Positions 11,819 to 23,412 of a stretch of 60,710 bases of DNA are shown one piece after another. The DNA lies in assembly GCA_049999805.1 (NCBI GenBank), contig JBNGIO010006294.1:1-60710 (forward strand). Direction: 5' to 3'. The translations under genes were made by a program, and so were the position numbers. Under the pieces are notes generated by a model. That model saw only the letters and a list, made by a program, of their open reading frames with translations, searched no databases and was not told the origin of the DNA. This DNA is from Folioceros fuciformis (taxonomy: Eukaryota > Anthocerotophyta > Anthocerotopsida > Anthocerotales). Within the stretch, counting starts at the first letter, position 1, and each line of letters opens with the position of its first letter.

Positions 11819-13309
11819 CCGGAGCCGGAGTCCTTTTTTCTACTTGGAGATGCTTACAGATATGAAGAATGAAGTCAATCTTGTTCGGTTAGAAATTTTG
11901 CGTCAGTGCAGAAGCAGAAACTGTTAGACTGAAATATACTACAAGGCAGCCATGCGTTGATGTCAGAAGTCCATAGAAAAGACTCCGATCAACTTGCTGG
12001 GCCAGTACCTCCACGGCAATGTGGTAGTGGCAGCCATGTAAGGAATCAGCCAGAAAGCGGCGATCTAGGCAGCCTGAAGCAGGCATTCATGGTTGCAAGT
12101 ACGACACACTACACTGCTAGAGCAGTCTGCGCAACGTAATGCTTCTGCTATTCTGAACCACTCCCGCACTGCTGCCGCTATTCTTGATTACTCTGGTTCC
12201 GATTTCACAACTGCTATCATACGAAAGTCTTTTGTATGTACTTTCAGCACGGGTCGCAGGAAGCGGCGCGCTTGTCACCGAGAAGAAGATTTTAGTTTGT
12301 GTCTTTCTTTAAAAATGGCCGAGGGCCCTACGAGCCTTCCCCCTGCGAACCTGTAGATATGGCAGACGACAAGGCCTTCCCTACGTAGGCCGGGCCCACA
12401 AGGCAGAAGGCCGAAGAGGCTTGCCTCTTACGGACGTGACGACAATCCCGCTCCGCTTCCTAGTTTCAACCTACTGAAGAGAATTGTGCTCCGCCGCAGA
12501 TGGTTTTTGAAGCCTGAAGAGAATCCTCCTCGACTTCTCGTCGTCCTGACATGGATAGTTTTTTAAGCCTGACGACAGTCCTCCACGACTTCTTTTCGTC
12601 GTGACACCATGTGAAGAGAAGCTGCAGTCGCTTGTGCCTGTGCCTCCAACTCAACCAGGACCCTGCAGTCAGTGATCAACAAGGTTGTTCCTACGGTGCA
12701 GCTTCTCACCGACATCCACGCCAATGTGAGAGTCGCAGATGGCCCCACCATGTAGACACATCTACACTATGTTAAGTGCATGCTACATGTCTCCGATCTT
12801 TAGACTGCATACCTGATGTCCCATCCACACAGTACACGGGTAATGCTCTTATTATTCTTAATCACAATGACATGTACACTTACATCTTTTGTACTTAGCA
12901 CGGGTTGGAGGGAGCGGTCTGACTCCTGGTCATTTTAATCTTCACAAAGATCACATAGAGGCATAGAAAAGAGAAATCAAAAGAGCAGGGTCATACCTTG
13001 GTTTCTTCTGGATTTATGCATCATTGATTTAAGTTGCGCTTTCTTGTAATTGAGCATGGCCAACTCACCAAGGACCCTTTACTATGTCAATATACCCTCT
13101 TTTGCTTGCAAAGTTATAGAATTGACCTTAGGCAAACACCTTCATTAATCCTTCGTTGTTTTCCAAGTAATTTATTAATTCTTCATTATTTTCCAAGTAA
13201 TTCATTAATCCTTTGTTATTTTCTAGTAATGAGTGAGTCTTAACCTGTCATGGAGTGTTTACTTTACTTTCAAGGTTTGGTTTCTACTAGGTTGAATTTA
13301 GCATTCCAA

Positions 13310-14050
13310 AATACCCATATGCCTTTGAAGGGTGATAGGGCTGGCAAGTTACCTTCCCACCCTGAGGTTTGGTTGATAAACCAAAAGAAAGGTTGTAGAA
13401 GGTTAGCAAAGGTAACTACTAACAACAACAACACCTTTGGGAAATTTAAAAGCTTGATCCCAGCTCAATTAGCATCAAATAGAAGACGCATGATAAAGAC
13501 TTGCACATGATAAAGACTTGTGGATGGAAAAACTTGAAGGAAGTCTTTGTGGATGGAAAAACTTGAAGGAAGTCTTTGTGGATGGAAAAACTTGAAGGAA
13601 GTCTTAGATGCCTTGTAGATTTAAGGTGAAATGAAGAGGAGGGATAGAGTAGCTAGAGCTCTTGCCAGAGTAGCTGAAGCTCTTGCCTTTGGGAGGTGTG
13701 AGCTTAACGCTTCATTTCATCCCATCCTAAGAGGCATAAGACATCTAGAAAATCCCTCCCATGAATCTTGGCGTTGTAACTCTTTGACAATCTAGAGCAT
13801 GTTCATCCACATCACCTCGGCCTTCCTTCTCTTGGCACCCAAGACTTCCTTCTCCACCCATGAGTCTTTATCATTTGTCAACCAGTATTTGCAAAGACAC
13901 ATACACTGTCGGTTGAGCTGGAAACAGGCTTTTACATTTCAAATAATGTGTCACTGATAGTAGTTACTTTTGCTAACCTTCTTGCACATGTTAAGTCTAC
14001 CACGAGGGTGAGAAGGCAACTTGCCGGCCTTATAGCCCTCCGGCACGTTG
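13310..14050. mobile_element. About 720-bp foldback (long inverted repeat), MITE-like
   Basis: The left half (about 13310-13665) is the imperfect reverse complement of the right half (about 13690-14050). Matching blocks include GGCAAGTTACCTTCCCACCCTG against the CGAGGGTGAGAAGGCAACTTGCC side, a GATAAAGACT/AGTCTTTATC pair, and ATTTTCTAGATGTCTTATGCC facing a similar left-arm stretch. The centre is near 13675, at GCTAGAGCTCTTGCC. The left arm contains a 29-bp unit repeated three times (13520-13606). No transposase frame is present. A transcript would fold into a long imperfect hairpin. Confidence 0.75.
13520..13606 (+). repeat. Three tandem copies of a 29-bp unit inside the foldback arm
   Basis: GTGGATGGAAAAACTTGAAG begins at 13520, 13549 and 13578, with essentially no divergence except at the last junction. 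The right foldback arm has only about one equivalent, so the amplification happened after the inverted repeat formed. Confidence 0.88.
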
Positions 14051-14529
14051 CCAGCCTTGTAGCCCTGTAGATGCTTAGAGGCATAAACGTAATTCAATTT
14101 GAAACGCTAAAATCTCTAATACAAAATAAGCATCCCAAAAACCTTGAACTTGTTTACCAACGGGAGGACACAGTACGTACTGACTCGAGCAAATTCAGTG
14201 TCTTACCCAAGGCAACCTCAGCCGCAGCCGCTGTTGAAGCACCACATTTAGAATGGTCGTGCCTGAACTCCCTAGCTCAAAGAGACGACGACAAATTGAA
14301 ATGTGTGACAACGGGGGAGCTCCCTGCAACCGTGCTCAAAGTACAAAACATGTAAGCGTATACGTTTTTATAGGATTAGTGATTGAAGGTAACTGGAGCA
14401 TTACACACAGAGCACTAGCTGTAGCTGTGCATGCCACATTCATGCAACCATGAATTTGGCATGCAGGATGAAGTCCAGGTGTACAGCATGCAGTTCCACA
14501 GTGTAGGTGACGAACTTGCCAGAATTGTG

Positions 14530-14700
14530 GGGCCATTGCCTTTTTTGGGCTCATTCCTTGCATCATCCATCCAGACCATACGGATTTTGTGCTGATTCAT
14601 TGCATCGACCATTCGGGCCGTTTGGATTTTTGTGCCGATTCCTTGCATCGACCACCCGGGCCATTTGCATTTTGGCCTGATTCCTTGCATTGCTGCGGCT
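14530..14700 (+). repeat. Degenerate tandem repeat, about four units of ~49 bp
   Basis: The phrase GATTCCTTGCATCGACCA with a following GGGCC-TTTGG-TTTTG block recurs roughly every 49 bases with 75-90% similarity by eye. No coding role is seen. Confidence 0.7.
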
Positions 14701-15800
14701 GTGTGCCGAAACTACGAGAAAGGTAAGCTCCTTGATGTAATTTTCAACTGCGGAGAGGGCTTGACTTGTTCCACCTGCTACGGCAATACACTTCACCATC
14801 ACTATGTCAAATAGGCCCGTTCAGGTGGTGATTCTCTACACCACCTATCAATACATGCACTGCTTCCTCAGCCATTGTGTCCTCACATAATAGAAAGTTT
14901 GTACAGCGAGCCAGGTATGTACTTCGACCGACCGCCCACTCATCGAGTTGCCTCTTGCCCGGCACCGTCGTCCTCGTTTCCAGCAGCCGGGCTGGTTTGG
15001 CGGCGTCTGCCGTCTTCTGCTCATCCACCAACATCAGATTGACTGCTTGTGAACAAGGACAGGTGACGGTTCAGAGTCCCCGTGTATGGGTACGGCAATG
15101 CCACTCAAGCGTTCATGAGTGAAGGGGAGGACGACTCCCCTTGCCAGAAGAAAGCTTCTTGCACTCCCTGCGAATGGCATGCTCCGACTTGATGACCCAA
15201 CGTCAGCAGCACGCTCATCAGCGCAAGAGGTGATAGATACATCATCACGCTCAGCACGCACGACACCAAACATATGCCTATTGCGTATCCAATCCCCATC
15301 CTGAGCAATCCATTCCACCTCCAACTCAAGCGAGTTCCACGCTTTTAGCTCCATGAAGTGACACGATGTACAGCCAGCAAAGCTCAGTAACGGGCGGCAT
15401 GTTTCACCTGCAGCCGCTGATCCACCTCCCGGGAGACCAGATTCGCCATGGCAATGCCAGCTACCATTCCATCGGCTTTCGCCAGGAACTGGGCATCCAC
15501 TTCCACCTCGAGAGATGGTGGCCAAGCAGGTAGCATCACCTGCAGGCGGGAACTAACTAGGATATGCAGGGATCGTCATCTTGCTCAGTTGCTACGCTCT
15601 GAATCCACAGCAACAGAAAAAGACCTGGATCTCCCGCACCCGCGGCAAGGACCAGATTCATCACATGTAGTAGATACTACGTCGGGCCAACAGGAGGTAG
15701 AATGTAGGACCTGGGATACGAGGTCTTGGCTTGCTTTGCACCAATTGAAGCTGAACATCTGCTGCAAAGCGCGTACTAAAAGGTGGAGTGCCGCCTCCAG

Positions 15801-15851
15801 ACGGGTTTGAAATTCGAACCCGTTGAGGTGGTGATTCAAAGTTTGAATCAC
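15801..15851. repeat. Two adjacent palindromes
   Basis: Bases 15831-15840 and 15842-15851 form an exact 10-bp inverted repeat around one central base. Immediately upstream, 15801-15824 is a near-perfect palindrome (ACGGGTTTGAA/TTCGAACCCGT). No tRNA fold fits. Confidence 0.75.
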
Positions 15852-16353
15852 AATATCGGCGTTCCAACTTACAAATTGAGCACGGGGTTGCACTTCCGCG
15901 GACCAAACCAGACTTGGCGTAGCAATTGAGTCTGCTCTCCAGATCGGGAACCTACGAGAATGCGTCAACAATCGGGCCCATTCCTGTTGGTGGGAACGAC
16001 ACTGGGAAATGCACAAGCCTCTTGTTCGACTGATGAGCGCCTCCATCCCCGTGGACGAACGCTTTCCTTCCGTCTCCAAACCCTTAGAACGGGCAAAGGA
16101 TTGACCTAATCGAGGACCCTTGGAGAGGGCTAATGGAAGGAATGGCTGGACGAATATTTTGCCTAAACTACTTCCTCCCCATTGTCACGCAATCAAACCT
16201 AGTTGTCGCTGCTGCTTCGAGAAATTGCAGCCTCACACTGCACAAATTTCATAACCGCATACGGCAGACGAGACAATTCGCTCGGGAGCAACACGCAACA
16301 GGACTCCACCAAAAAATGGAGAAACTTAAACAATCGCTGAGAACATCGCTTCT

Positions 16354-19278
16354 TCAGAATTTCAAGATGGCTGCACCTCCGGAGGGCTTTGAAGCAAAGA
16401 GATACAGGTGGAGGTCGTCAGGTTTGATGGTTCCATTTTGGATTCGGGGCTCGTAATACTTCTCCTGCAAAACCAAGGGCTCTCTGTTAGGAAGCGTCTC
16501 ATCTGCCAAGTGGTGATCCATAAGGGGAGTAAGCATGCCTTCAACGCTGTCTCGAAGGAAGAAACATCCTTCTCCTTCACTAGAGCTACGACACAGCCTC
16601 CCCATCCTGCTCCAGTTAGTCTTGCACCCACTGCCCCGCTGGCCCGGCAGACGTTTACAAGTTCCTCTAGCTCGGGACAGCTGACAGAGCAACACCGGAA
16701 AGGGGTCAGAACCAGAGTTAACTTTCATGCTCGCGTGAGATATGCTTTGGGGAAAGAGTACCTGCACTCGTACAACTCGCTGCAGCTCGTGTGGCTCTTG
16801 TTCATAAGGTCACCCAGTCTCTCAAGGACGTCATCCTCACTAAGCACAACCACAGAGGTCACTGATAATTCTAGACGCTTGATCACAACATCAGTTCTGC
16901 CCAAGGAGGACACGCAGCATACGCAGTGCATACACAAGCTAAGTGATGCCGAGCACTACCTGCTACTTAGCTGAACTGCTTTTCGGAACAGGTGGACGCG
17001 CTCGGCTTCAGAATACACATGAGCTGCCCTCTAAAGTGTTGCCAGGGCGATTGAACAAAAGGATCATCCTCAGTCACGACAGAACCAGAGTTGGCCAAGA
17101 GGAGAATTACACTCTGGGACAGACACTATTGTCAAGGCTCACCTGGAAAAGCTTGAAGTTTTTTGCAGCTGATAGGACTGCTAGAGAGCTTGGTGACGAT
17201 GACATGATTGAATCAAGGCTTCTTCCCAGGATAGTTTCTAATTCTGCCCTGGTGTAAGGCTCCTCATGTAGGTTGTCCTGGTAGCAGTAGTCGAATATGA
17301 GGGCTGAAAACATCGTGAGGCAAGAACAGATTGATCGTGGGTGGTAAAGGACTTCAAACCTCATGGAGCCGCTGCTTACTTGAACTGCTAGAAGAGCTCC
17401 GCCAGTACCCCGTGAATCAGAATACGACACACAAAGGCCCTCCACATTCGAGAGTGTGTCCACTGACTTCACTACATCTTCAGCAGACATGCCTAGCTTG
17501 ACTCCTAGAACCATCTGATTCATTGTAACCGGAAATTCAGTGATAGCATCCAAAACTTCCACACAAGGGAGGGAGGGGTGATCACAACAAAAGTAATGTC
17601 ATCCAAAGTAGGATCCGACTTACAGCAGCTAGTCTACACTCGACAACCCGGTTGTTATAATTGGTAGCTGCAGTCACAGCCTTTTTAGATTCTGTGAGAG
17701 AATTGGCAATAACAAACGTGCCACCAGATGGAAGCACGACGTCACTGGCATGAATCGGATCAAAGTCAATCAACTTCGCGACACCTCGTCTGGCCATAAT
17801 GGAAATTGCCTATGGCAAAGACATCGACACAGTCTGTTACGAAAACAATCTGAGTTGTCAATGGAGTGACTTGAGAATGCATTGCATCCCACTCCTTCTC
17901 TTCCCACGAATTTAGTACTCAGAGAAAATTTCAGCTCCTGGTCCCTGACGAGTGCTTGAAATTCGAAACAAGGAACTGTAGTTACCTGATCCATGCCCCC
18001 TGATTGGGTACCAATATGGCGTTCACATTTGCACGCAAATTCTGCAATCTCTTTCTGCCCAAGAACATTATAACGAGCTGGTCAGAATAAGGAAGGAGGA
18101 CACGCTTCCTTGGCCTTCCTAGTATCATAACGTGGTGATCCCAAACCTTGCCACCATCACATTCGCTAACAAGCCTCAACATCTTTGGTATCCGTCCTAG
18201 CATACCTTTGTAATACAAAGACTGTGAACAGCTGATATCGAAACAACTGAAGCACACACTAGCGAAGACGAACTGGATAAGCCTGCTCCTGTGCATAAGC
18301 TGGCATGAAGGGGAGGAGGATGTAAGAGAGTGCACCTTAGTGAAACTGAGACCTAGCGCTGCCATAATTGCAATAGCAGAGGAGCAAACAATAGCTGCAG
18401 AGCTTGATAAACCAGCTCCTGCATGACTTGAATGCACTATGGCTCAGCTCAAATGCCCACGCCAAAACCAAAAGCACAAAACCCAAGAGCAGAAAAGACA
18501 AACCTCGAGGGACAATGCCATCGACCAACAAGTTCAGTCCCTCGTACGACCGCCCAAGATCCCTTAGCTGCTCAAACACTCCTATGTATCTACAGAAGAA
18601 AAGATGTCAGGAATACAGAATTCCAAACTCTGCAAGCACTGAAACGAGCATTTCCAGACGACAATACCAGTCGCTTACCCACACAGTACATAGTTTGCCC
18701 AAACATGGTTCCCTCGATCCACCTCCTACAATAGACCGCTGTTATACCTCTCAATGCATGGAGTCCTGTCGCAATTAATGCCAACAAACAAGGAATTTGG
18801 CGACAGCACGGTGCCCGCACACTAGGAGAGCCCCCACCTGAAGAGGATCTGCAGGAAAGGAATAACTCGGGAAGTCGTCAGCCTCAATGTTGGCCACATG
18901 CAGCTGCGGGATGTCTTCGTCAGAAAACCTGCGCCCGGTGGCCACGATGGTGTCATGGCGAATTGCCATCGGCAGCACCGAGTATCCCTCATAATCGATA
19001 TGCTCTCCGATCAAATTCACCCGCCCTGAACATCGCCACATCACAGGACCCCCTCAGACACGTAGAGGAACATGTCCAAACACGCATGCAGCATTGGTGG
19101 TGTGACAGGAAGCACCTGGCGCTCTAGCAAAGAGCTCAGGCTCCTCCCCGTACGTCTCCTGGAAGCTCTTCTTGAGAAATGCGTACCGCTCCTGCGCGGC
19201 TTCCAGCTCGGGCCCTTCCCCGTACACATCCTCCAGGCGCGTGAAGACAGGCACGCTCTCCTCCTCATCCGACGCCAT
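16354..19278 (-). CDS. GALK: Galactokinase, 13 exons, one GC-AG intron
   Basis: Cytosolic GHMP kinase that phosphorylates galactose to galactose-1-phosphate. Exons on the minus strand: 19116-19278, 18838-19025, 18679-18725, 18504-18589, 18336-18418, 17986-18054, 17624-17809, 17380-17514, 17143-17277, ~16960-17030, 16762-~16896, 16539-16680 and 16354-16464. Exon 2 has the galactokinase signature [11 protein letters not shown]. Exon 5 carries the ATP-binding motif GAGLSSSAA. Exon 6 gives TQSGGMDQ with the catalytic Asp, and exon 12 gives [12 protein letters not shown]. The exon 12/13 junction requires a GC donor (AAG|GCATGC) because no GT fits the conserved reading. The exon 10/11 junction has two possible splice pairs, both adding residues relative to the Arabidopsis protein. 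Its neighbours suggest no operon-like logic. Confidence 0.95.
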
Positions 19279-19399
19279 GGCAGCGCAGACAAACAAACAG
19301 CCCGATCACAGCCCCAGGGAGCGTCCCAGGTCCGTGACAGCAGTCGCACAACTCATGAACCCAACGACGCGAGGCCCAAAACGGACGAATCGACACACC

Positions 19400-20370
19400 A
19401 GTTTTGCCGTGTATTCTGAATCGATAGAACAGGATTGCGACGAACACACGTCAGCCTTGGGGGGCTAACAATCCAGATACCCGACACAACCTTTCCTTGT
19501 TCCTTCCGTCAGAGGAGGCGCAAGCAGGAAGTGCACGCACTGCGGAGCACGGGCACGCAGAGTCAAGAACATGCGTCGAGTGGAAACTGACATCCATGAT
19601 GTGCCTGCTATTGAAGGCATTCACCGATAGGACGGACCCGCCCTTCTGAAGCCCCGGAATGCTTGACTTTCCGATTGCTCGGGGAACGTTGCCCTCTGCT
19701 GGCCGACCTCGGCACGCCTTTGCTTGAGCACAATTCCCAGCTTCCGAAAGTGGACACCGGGGCCGTCCAGCAATCGGATGGATGCATAGAGAAGATCGTG
19801 GTACGGAAGAGCATGGACGTACGGTACTCCCTGCCTGAGGAGGGAATAGGTCCAATTCCGTTGCCGTCCTACACGAGGCAGGATTTGTCGAGCCATTGCC
19901 GTCCCCTTACAGCTGGGAAGGGAAATCGGGTGTTCCTTCTCCAGTGTTGTCTACCTTTGGCATTGAAACGCACAGCTCCCGCCCGGCTCCGCAAGAGAGC
20001 AAATCAAGAATGAAGAAACACTACGATGACGGTTAGTATGAGGTTGCTGACGGCACTGCCAGTAAAAGCCACAGCAACCATTTCTCACGCTTCACCATGC
20101 TCTCCAGCTTCAGGTTTCCATCACAGCCATTGCAACCGCTTCTCATGCTTCCCACCCTCTCCAGCTTCAGGTTTCCATAATAGCGATGGCAACCATTTTC
20201 TCATGCTTCCCACCCTTCCGAGCTTCAGGCTTACAGCACACGAACAGCATAAAACGCATTGCAGAAAAGGAAACTCCGCAACGATAAACCGCAAGCTTCG
20301 ACCTCAACAGAAGGCACTGCATAGGGCACGCCGGATGCCATCGAACCCAGTCTGCCTGCTCTATCGATTT
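19400..20370 (+). repeat. Dispersed ~0.5-1 kb repeat, copy 1 (upstream of GALK)
   Basis: Several blocks match 31255-31800 in the same order and orientation: ATAGAACAGGATTGCGACGAA, GGAAGAGCATGGACGTACG, AATTCCGTTGCCG, TTGAAACGCACA, a GCATG-CTTCCCAC block, and a final block near GGAAACTCCGCAACGATAAACC that runs into GCACGCCGGA. It has no extended reading frame or clear terminal repeats. The other copy lies directly upstream of the PhyH gene. Confidence 0.7.
20074..20240 (+). repeat. Three tandem units of 57-58 bp within the dispersed repeat
   Basis: Units begin GCAACCATTTCTCA at 20074, GCAACCGCTTCTCA at 20132 and GCAACCATTTTCTCA at 20189, each continuing into a CCAGCTTCAGG-like tail. The paralogous repeat at 31.6 kb has one unit only. 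Confidence 0.85.
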
Positions 20371-20569
20371 CTCCTCCATTCTCAGGCCGGCGCTATCGAC
20401 CTCTCTTCCATTCTCTGGCCTGCAGGAGGCACCCAAATGTCACAGTATCATGTGGAACCATGGCTTCACCATCCATCGCCATTCAGGGCTTCCTTACCCA
20501 TGCCCTGGTGGGAGTACCCTGCTATCAGACCAGTCCACATCACCACTGTTCGAAATCCATAGGGTTTTG

Positions 20570-21790
20570 TAACAACACATCTGGACTAAGAATGCTGTAA
20601 GTATATCCCAGGATATATAGGATAATACCATGTTCCAATATTGTTTATCCATAACAAGGTATTGTCAGAAGGCTATATATGTATGTATATGCTATCAATC
20701 TAAATGTACTGAACCAGAGATAGATCTAGGGACTCACTGTTTTTAATATGGTATTAGAGCCTATGTTTTAGTCCCAAGTTCCTTGGTTTGGGAGCGGCCT
20801 GCATTGACTTGTGTAGGATTATCTTTGCTCCCTTTGTGTTGTGTACAGGGCCATGCAGACTACATGGGAGTCGCCTAGGCCGCATTGACTTGTGTTGGAT
20901 TATCTTTGCTCCCTTTGTGTTGTGTATAGTGCCATGCAGACTACATGTCTGTTGTAAGACCTTGTGCAAGTAGATGAAGCTTGACGTTAGTGCAGGGAAG
21001 TCATCCGAAAAGGACGGGAACATGGAGACACGTCTTCTCGAAACTCGTGTGGTGGAGAAGTTTGGAGGGAAAAACTTCACCTTATGGAATCTGAAGATGA
21101 AGATGCTTCTTATCAAGAAGGGAGTATGGAAGTTCGCTGACAAGGGTCTCGATGTTGCTCCCACAGAGAAAGACTTCGACAAAGATGGACAAGCATTAGC
21201 AACAATCTTGTTGAATGTCTCAGATGACGTTCTCTCTCAATTGAGCAAATGCGCAATGTCACAAGAAGCTTGGATCACGCTCTTGGATCACGCTCTGCTT
21301 TACATACGAAAAGAAAAATATGGTAAGTTCGATGCTGTTGGAACAACAACTTGCGAACTTCACGATGGCCGCAGGCGACACCATCCAGCAACATGTCAAC
21401 AAGTTTAAGACCTTAGTGGACCAAATGAAGGCAATGGACATCAAATTGACCGAGGAAAGGATCCTTGTGGTGTTGTTGTGTAGCTTACCACCAACCTACA
21501 AGCCATTTGTGTCGGCCTTCATGACAACGGCTGCGATGCAATCAAGCGACAAACCGCCGTCGTTGGATGAGGTGGTCGGATTGCTTTTGTAGGAGGAATT
21601 GGAGTTTTCAAACAAGAAAGAGAAGATTGATGACGCCATCCTTTTCACCAAGAAAGGCAAAGTTCAAGTCTAAGGACGAGTCCAAGTCTACAGACAAGAA
21701 GAAGAAGGATGGTAAGAGCTGTACGATGAAAGGATCTTGCTATTATTGCAAGAAGCCAAGTCATCACACCAAAGAATGGGTTTGTATAAT
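20570..21790 (+). mobile_element. Decayed Ty1/Copia retroelement: probable LTR end, primer-binding site, broken gag
   Basis: TGGTATTAGAGCC at 20749-20761 is the plant Copia primer-binding site (complement of initiator tRNA-Met) with one change. The AT-rich sequence before it is probably the end of a left LTR; its start is not clear. A gag frame from 20974 encodes the UBN2-type N-terminus (KFGGKNFTLWNLKMK), then shifts frame near 21330 (QLANFTMAAGDTIQQHVNKF) and again after 21590. A degenerate CCHC knuckle appears near 21730 with the last Cys replaced by Trp. Protease, integrase and reverse transcriptase are absent. Non-functional remnant. Confidence 0.85.
20801..20955 (+). repeat. 81-bp tandem duplication in the retroelement leader
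   Basis: GCATTGACTTGTGT begins at 20801 and again at 20882. Both copies run through CTTTGCTCCCTTTGTGTTGTG and GCCATGCAGACTACATG with few differences. Confidence 0.88.
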
Positions 21791-22680
21791 TTTCTTGCTA
21801 CCCTCTTGTCTATTTAGTCAAAAATTTAATCTTGAAGATGTAAATAAATGTATAATATTAATTAATAGTTTGTTGGAGATATTGTTGAAAAATTTTAGAA
21901 CCAACTCGTTGTATACAAATACTAATGTAATTAACCTTTGTTTTAGAGTGTCTCAAGTTGAATTGCGAACACTTATGTCCATTTTAAAGTTTTTTTGTAT
22001 TAGATTGAGTATGTTAACAATTTATAAAATATATTCAACAACTTCAGAGAAGGAATGGGTAGTATTGACCCTTGTATATTAGGTCTTCAGGAATTATGTT
22101 AGTTATATCTTATAATATTATTGTATGGTGAATGAAGATTTTCTAAACAAGATGGTCCACCTATTAAGGAGATAATTTGGGATGGTATTTTTAAAGCTTG
22201 GGAAGACCATCCTTTATGGTAGAATATACCAGATATTTATATTTATATATTATAATTTATTTTATTTTATTTTATTTTATTTTATTTAATATAATGACCA
22301 AGTTTAGCAGAAAAGGCACGATCCATGCTCTGTCTGGGCCTGAGAGTAACAAAGCTACTGACGACTGAAAAAACAGTCGTCGGTGCCGCAGCTGCACAAA
22401 GGTCGTCACTAAATTTTGTACCTTCAATCACATCCCTTAAATTGACCTTCTTACTATAGTTGCAAAAGTTTTCGGGGCATCAGCCCTAAACCTTGGGGTC
22501 GGACTGCATGAGCCGAGCATTCGACACCGATGACTCCAGCGTCGTCATCATCTCGCCGGCGTCCAGTTCCGAAAGCCGCAAGACGACGTCTATGGACGTG
22601 GACGCCACAATCGTGCTTGCGGGATGAGCCGCCGCAGCCACCACCCCGAGAGTGTAGCCCGTGTTGGTCCGCTGCAGCCC
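21790..22680. other. AT-rich spacer with (TTTTA)n run
   Basis: After the gag remnant the sequence becomes AT-rich without recognisable coding content. A TTTTA microsatellite of about six units lies at 22256-22290. Composition returns to normal at about 22300. Confidence 0.6.
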
Positions 22681-23035
22681 CAGCCTGTCCCCCCTGAAGC
22701 GTCCAGCAGGCCACTTCCGTATCTGTCCACTAGCTCTGGCCTGGTCGTTTCCATGCTGAGATCCTGCTCTCCTCACCTGCATCTCCTGTGCGTCCTTCCA
22801 CATCTGGGCCCCGGTTTATGTATTGGACATCAACACTTATGCTGCAGCATCTCCCTTGTCTCGCTTTATTGCTTCATGAAAAGCACGGCATCCCAACTCC
22901 ACGTTTTTCCACATTTGACGAGCACCCGACAAAGTGTGCCGAATTACAGCACTAGGCAGTACAGGGATGGCCCTTACCAGAGCTAGTGATTCATCTAGTC
23001 TGCCTGCCCCACTCCTCCAACATTGTAAACGGAAC
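22680..23035 (-). pseudogene. PPR relic A: E-domain fragment of a PPR gene 4-like gene
   Basis: Read on the minus strand, the segment translates to RLDESLALVRAIP, then RQMWKNVELGCRAFHEAIK, then GAQMWKDAQEMQVRR, matching residues of the C-terminal E1/E2 region of PPR gene 4 (DEALALVRSMP, KWSNVEVGC, GAQMWEKAEEIQARR). It carries two in-frame stops and needs at least one frame change, so it is dead. No PPR repeats remain upstream of it. Confidence 0.85.
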
Positions 23036-23254
23036 CTCCTTCTTAATCACCTGACCTTCGCGGCCCGAAGCCAACCACGAGCATGCGTTGAAGAGTGTTG
23101 CAGGTGCCCATGCTACAATGCTCTGGGGCTGGTTCGGGTCCAGATGCAGGTGTAAGGTGAATGTGCCAACACTACTTCCTCCAGATGCGGTCCAGCGTCC
23201 AGCCTTGCTGTTCTGCTGCAATTTCGCACGTCCTGAGCACAGCCTAATTGCCCG

Positions 23255-23400
23255 CTGTTGGGAAGGTTTGAAGGCACTGCCGTGCACCGTCCAGGTCAGT
23301 CCACCAACCCTGGCCTGGCTGCTGTGGAGGCTGTGGGTTAGGGCCCGTAGCGAGGACGCGTTTGTCAGCGGCCTAGTCTTGTCCATGTACCTCCCACAGC
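23255..23400 (-). pseudogene. PPR relic B: antisense PG-box fragment just upstream of PPR gene 2
   Basis: The minus strand reads QPGQGWWTDLDG, matching QPGQSWWTDNDG at the end of PPR gene 4. Over the best 29 bases the DNA match is about 85% by eye. Flanking sequence is degraded. It ends about 20 bases before the start codon of PPR gene 2, so it lies within that gene's promoter or 5' untranslated region. Confidence 0.75.
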
Positions 23401-23412
23401 TGTTCCTGGACT

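Larger units (their letters stand above)
9830..16353. other. 6.5-kb gene-poor tract
   Basis: I find no protein family on either strand. Frames up to 166 codons occur (for example 10765-11265 and 15034-15525, both minus), but none shows a recognisable domain or a coherent splice chain. The tract holds a 77-bp tandem duplication, a long foldback element, an approximately 49-bp repeat array and a pair of palindromes, annotated separately. It may also include the CPBP promoter and the GALK 3' untranslated region. Confidence 0.55.

Noticed and set aside
13520-13606. CRISPR-like array of 29-bp repeats
   Set aside because: Repeats are contiguous with no spacers, in a plant genome and inside a foldback element.
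15034-15525. 163-codon minus frame
   Set aside because: No recognised domain, no splice partners and no similarity to neighbours; probably chance.
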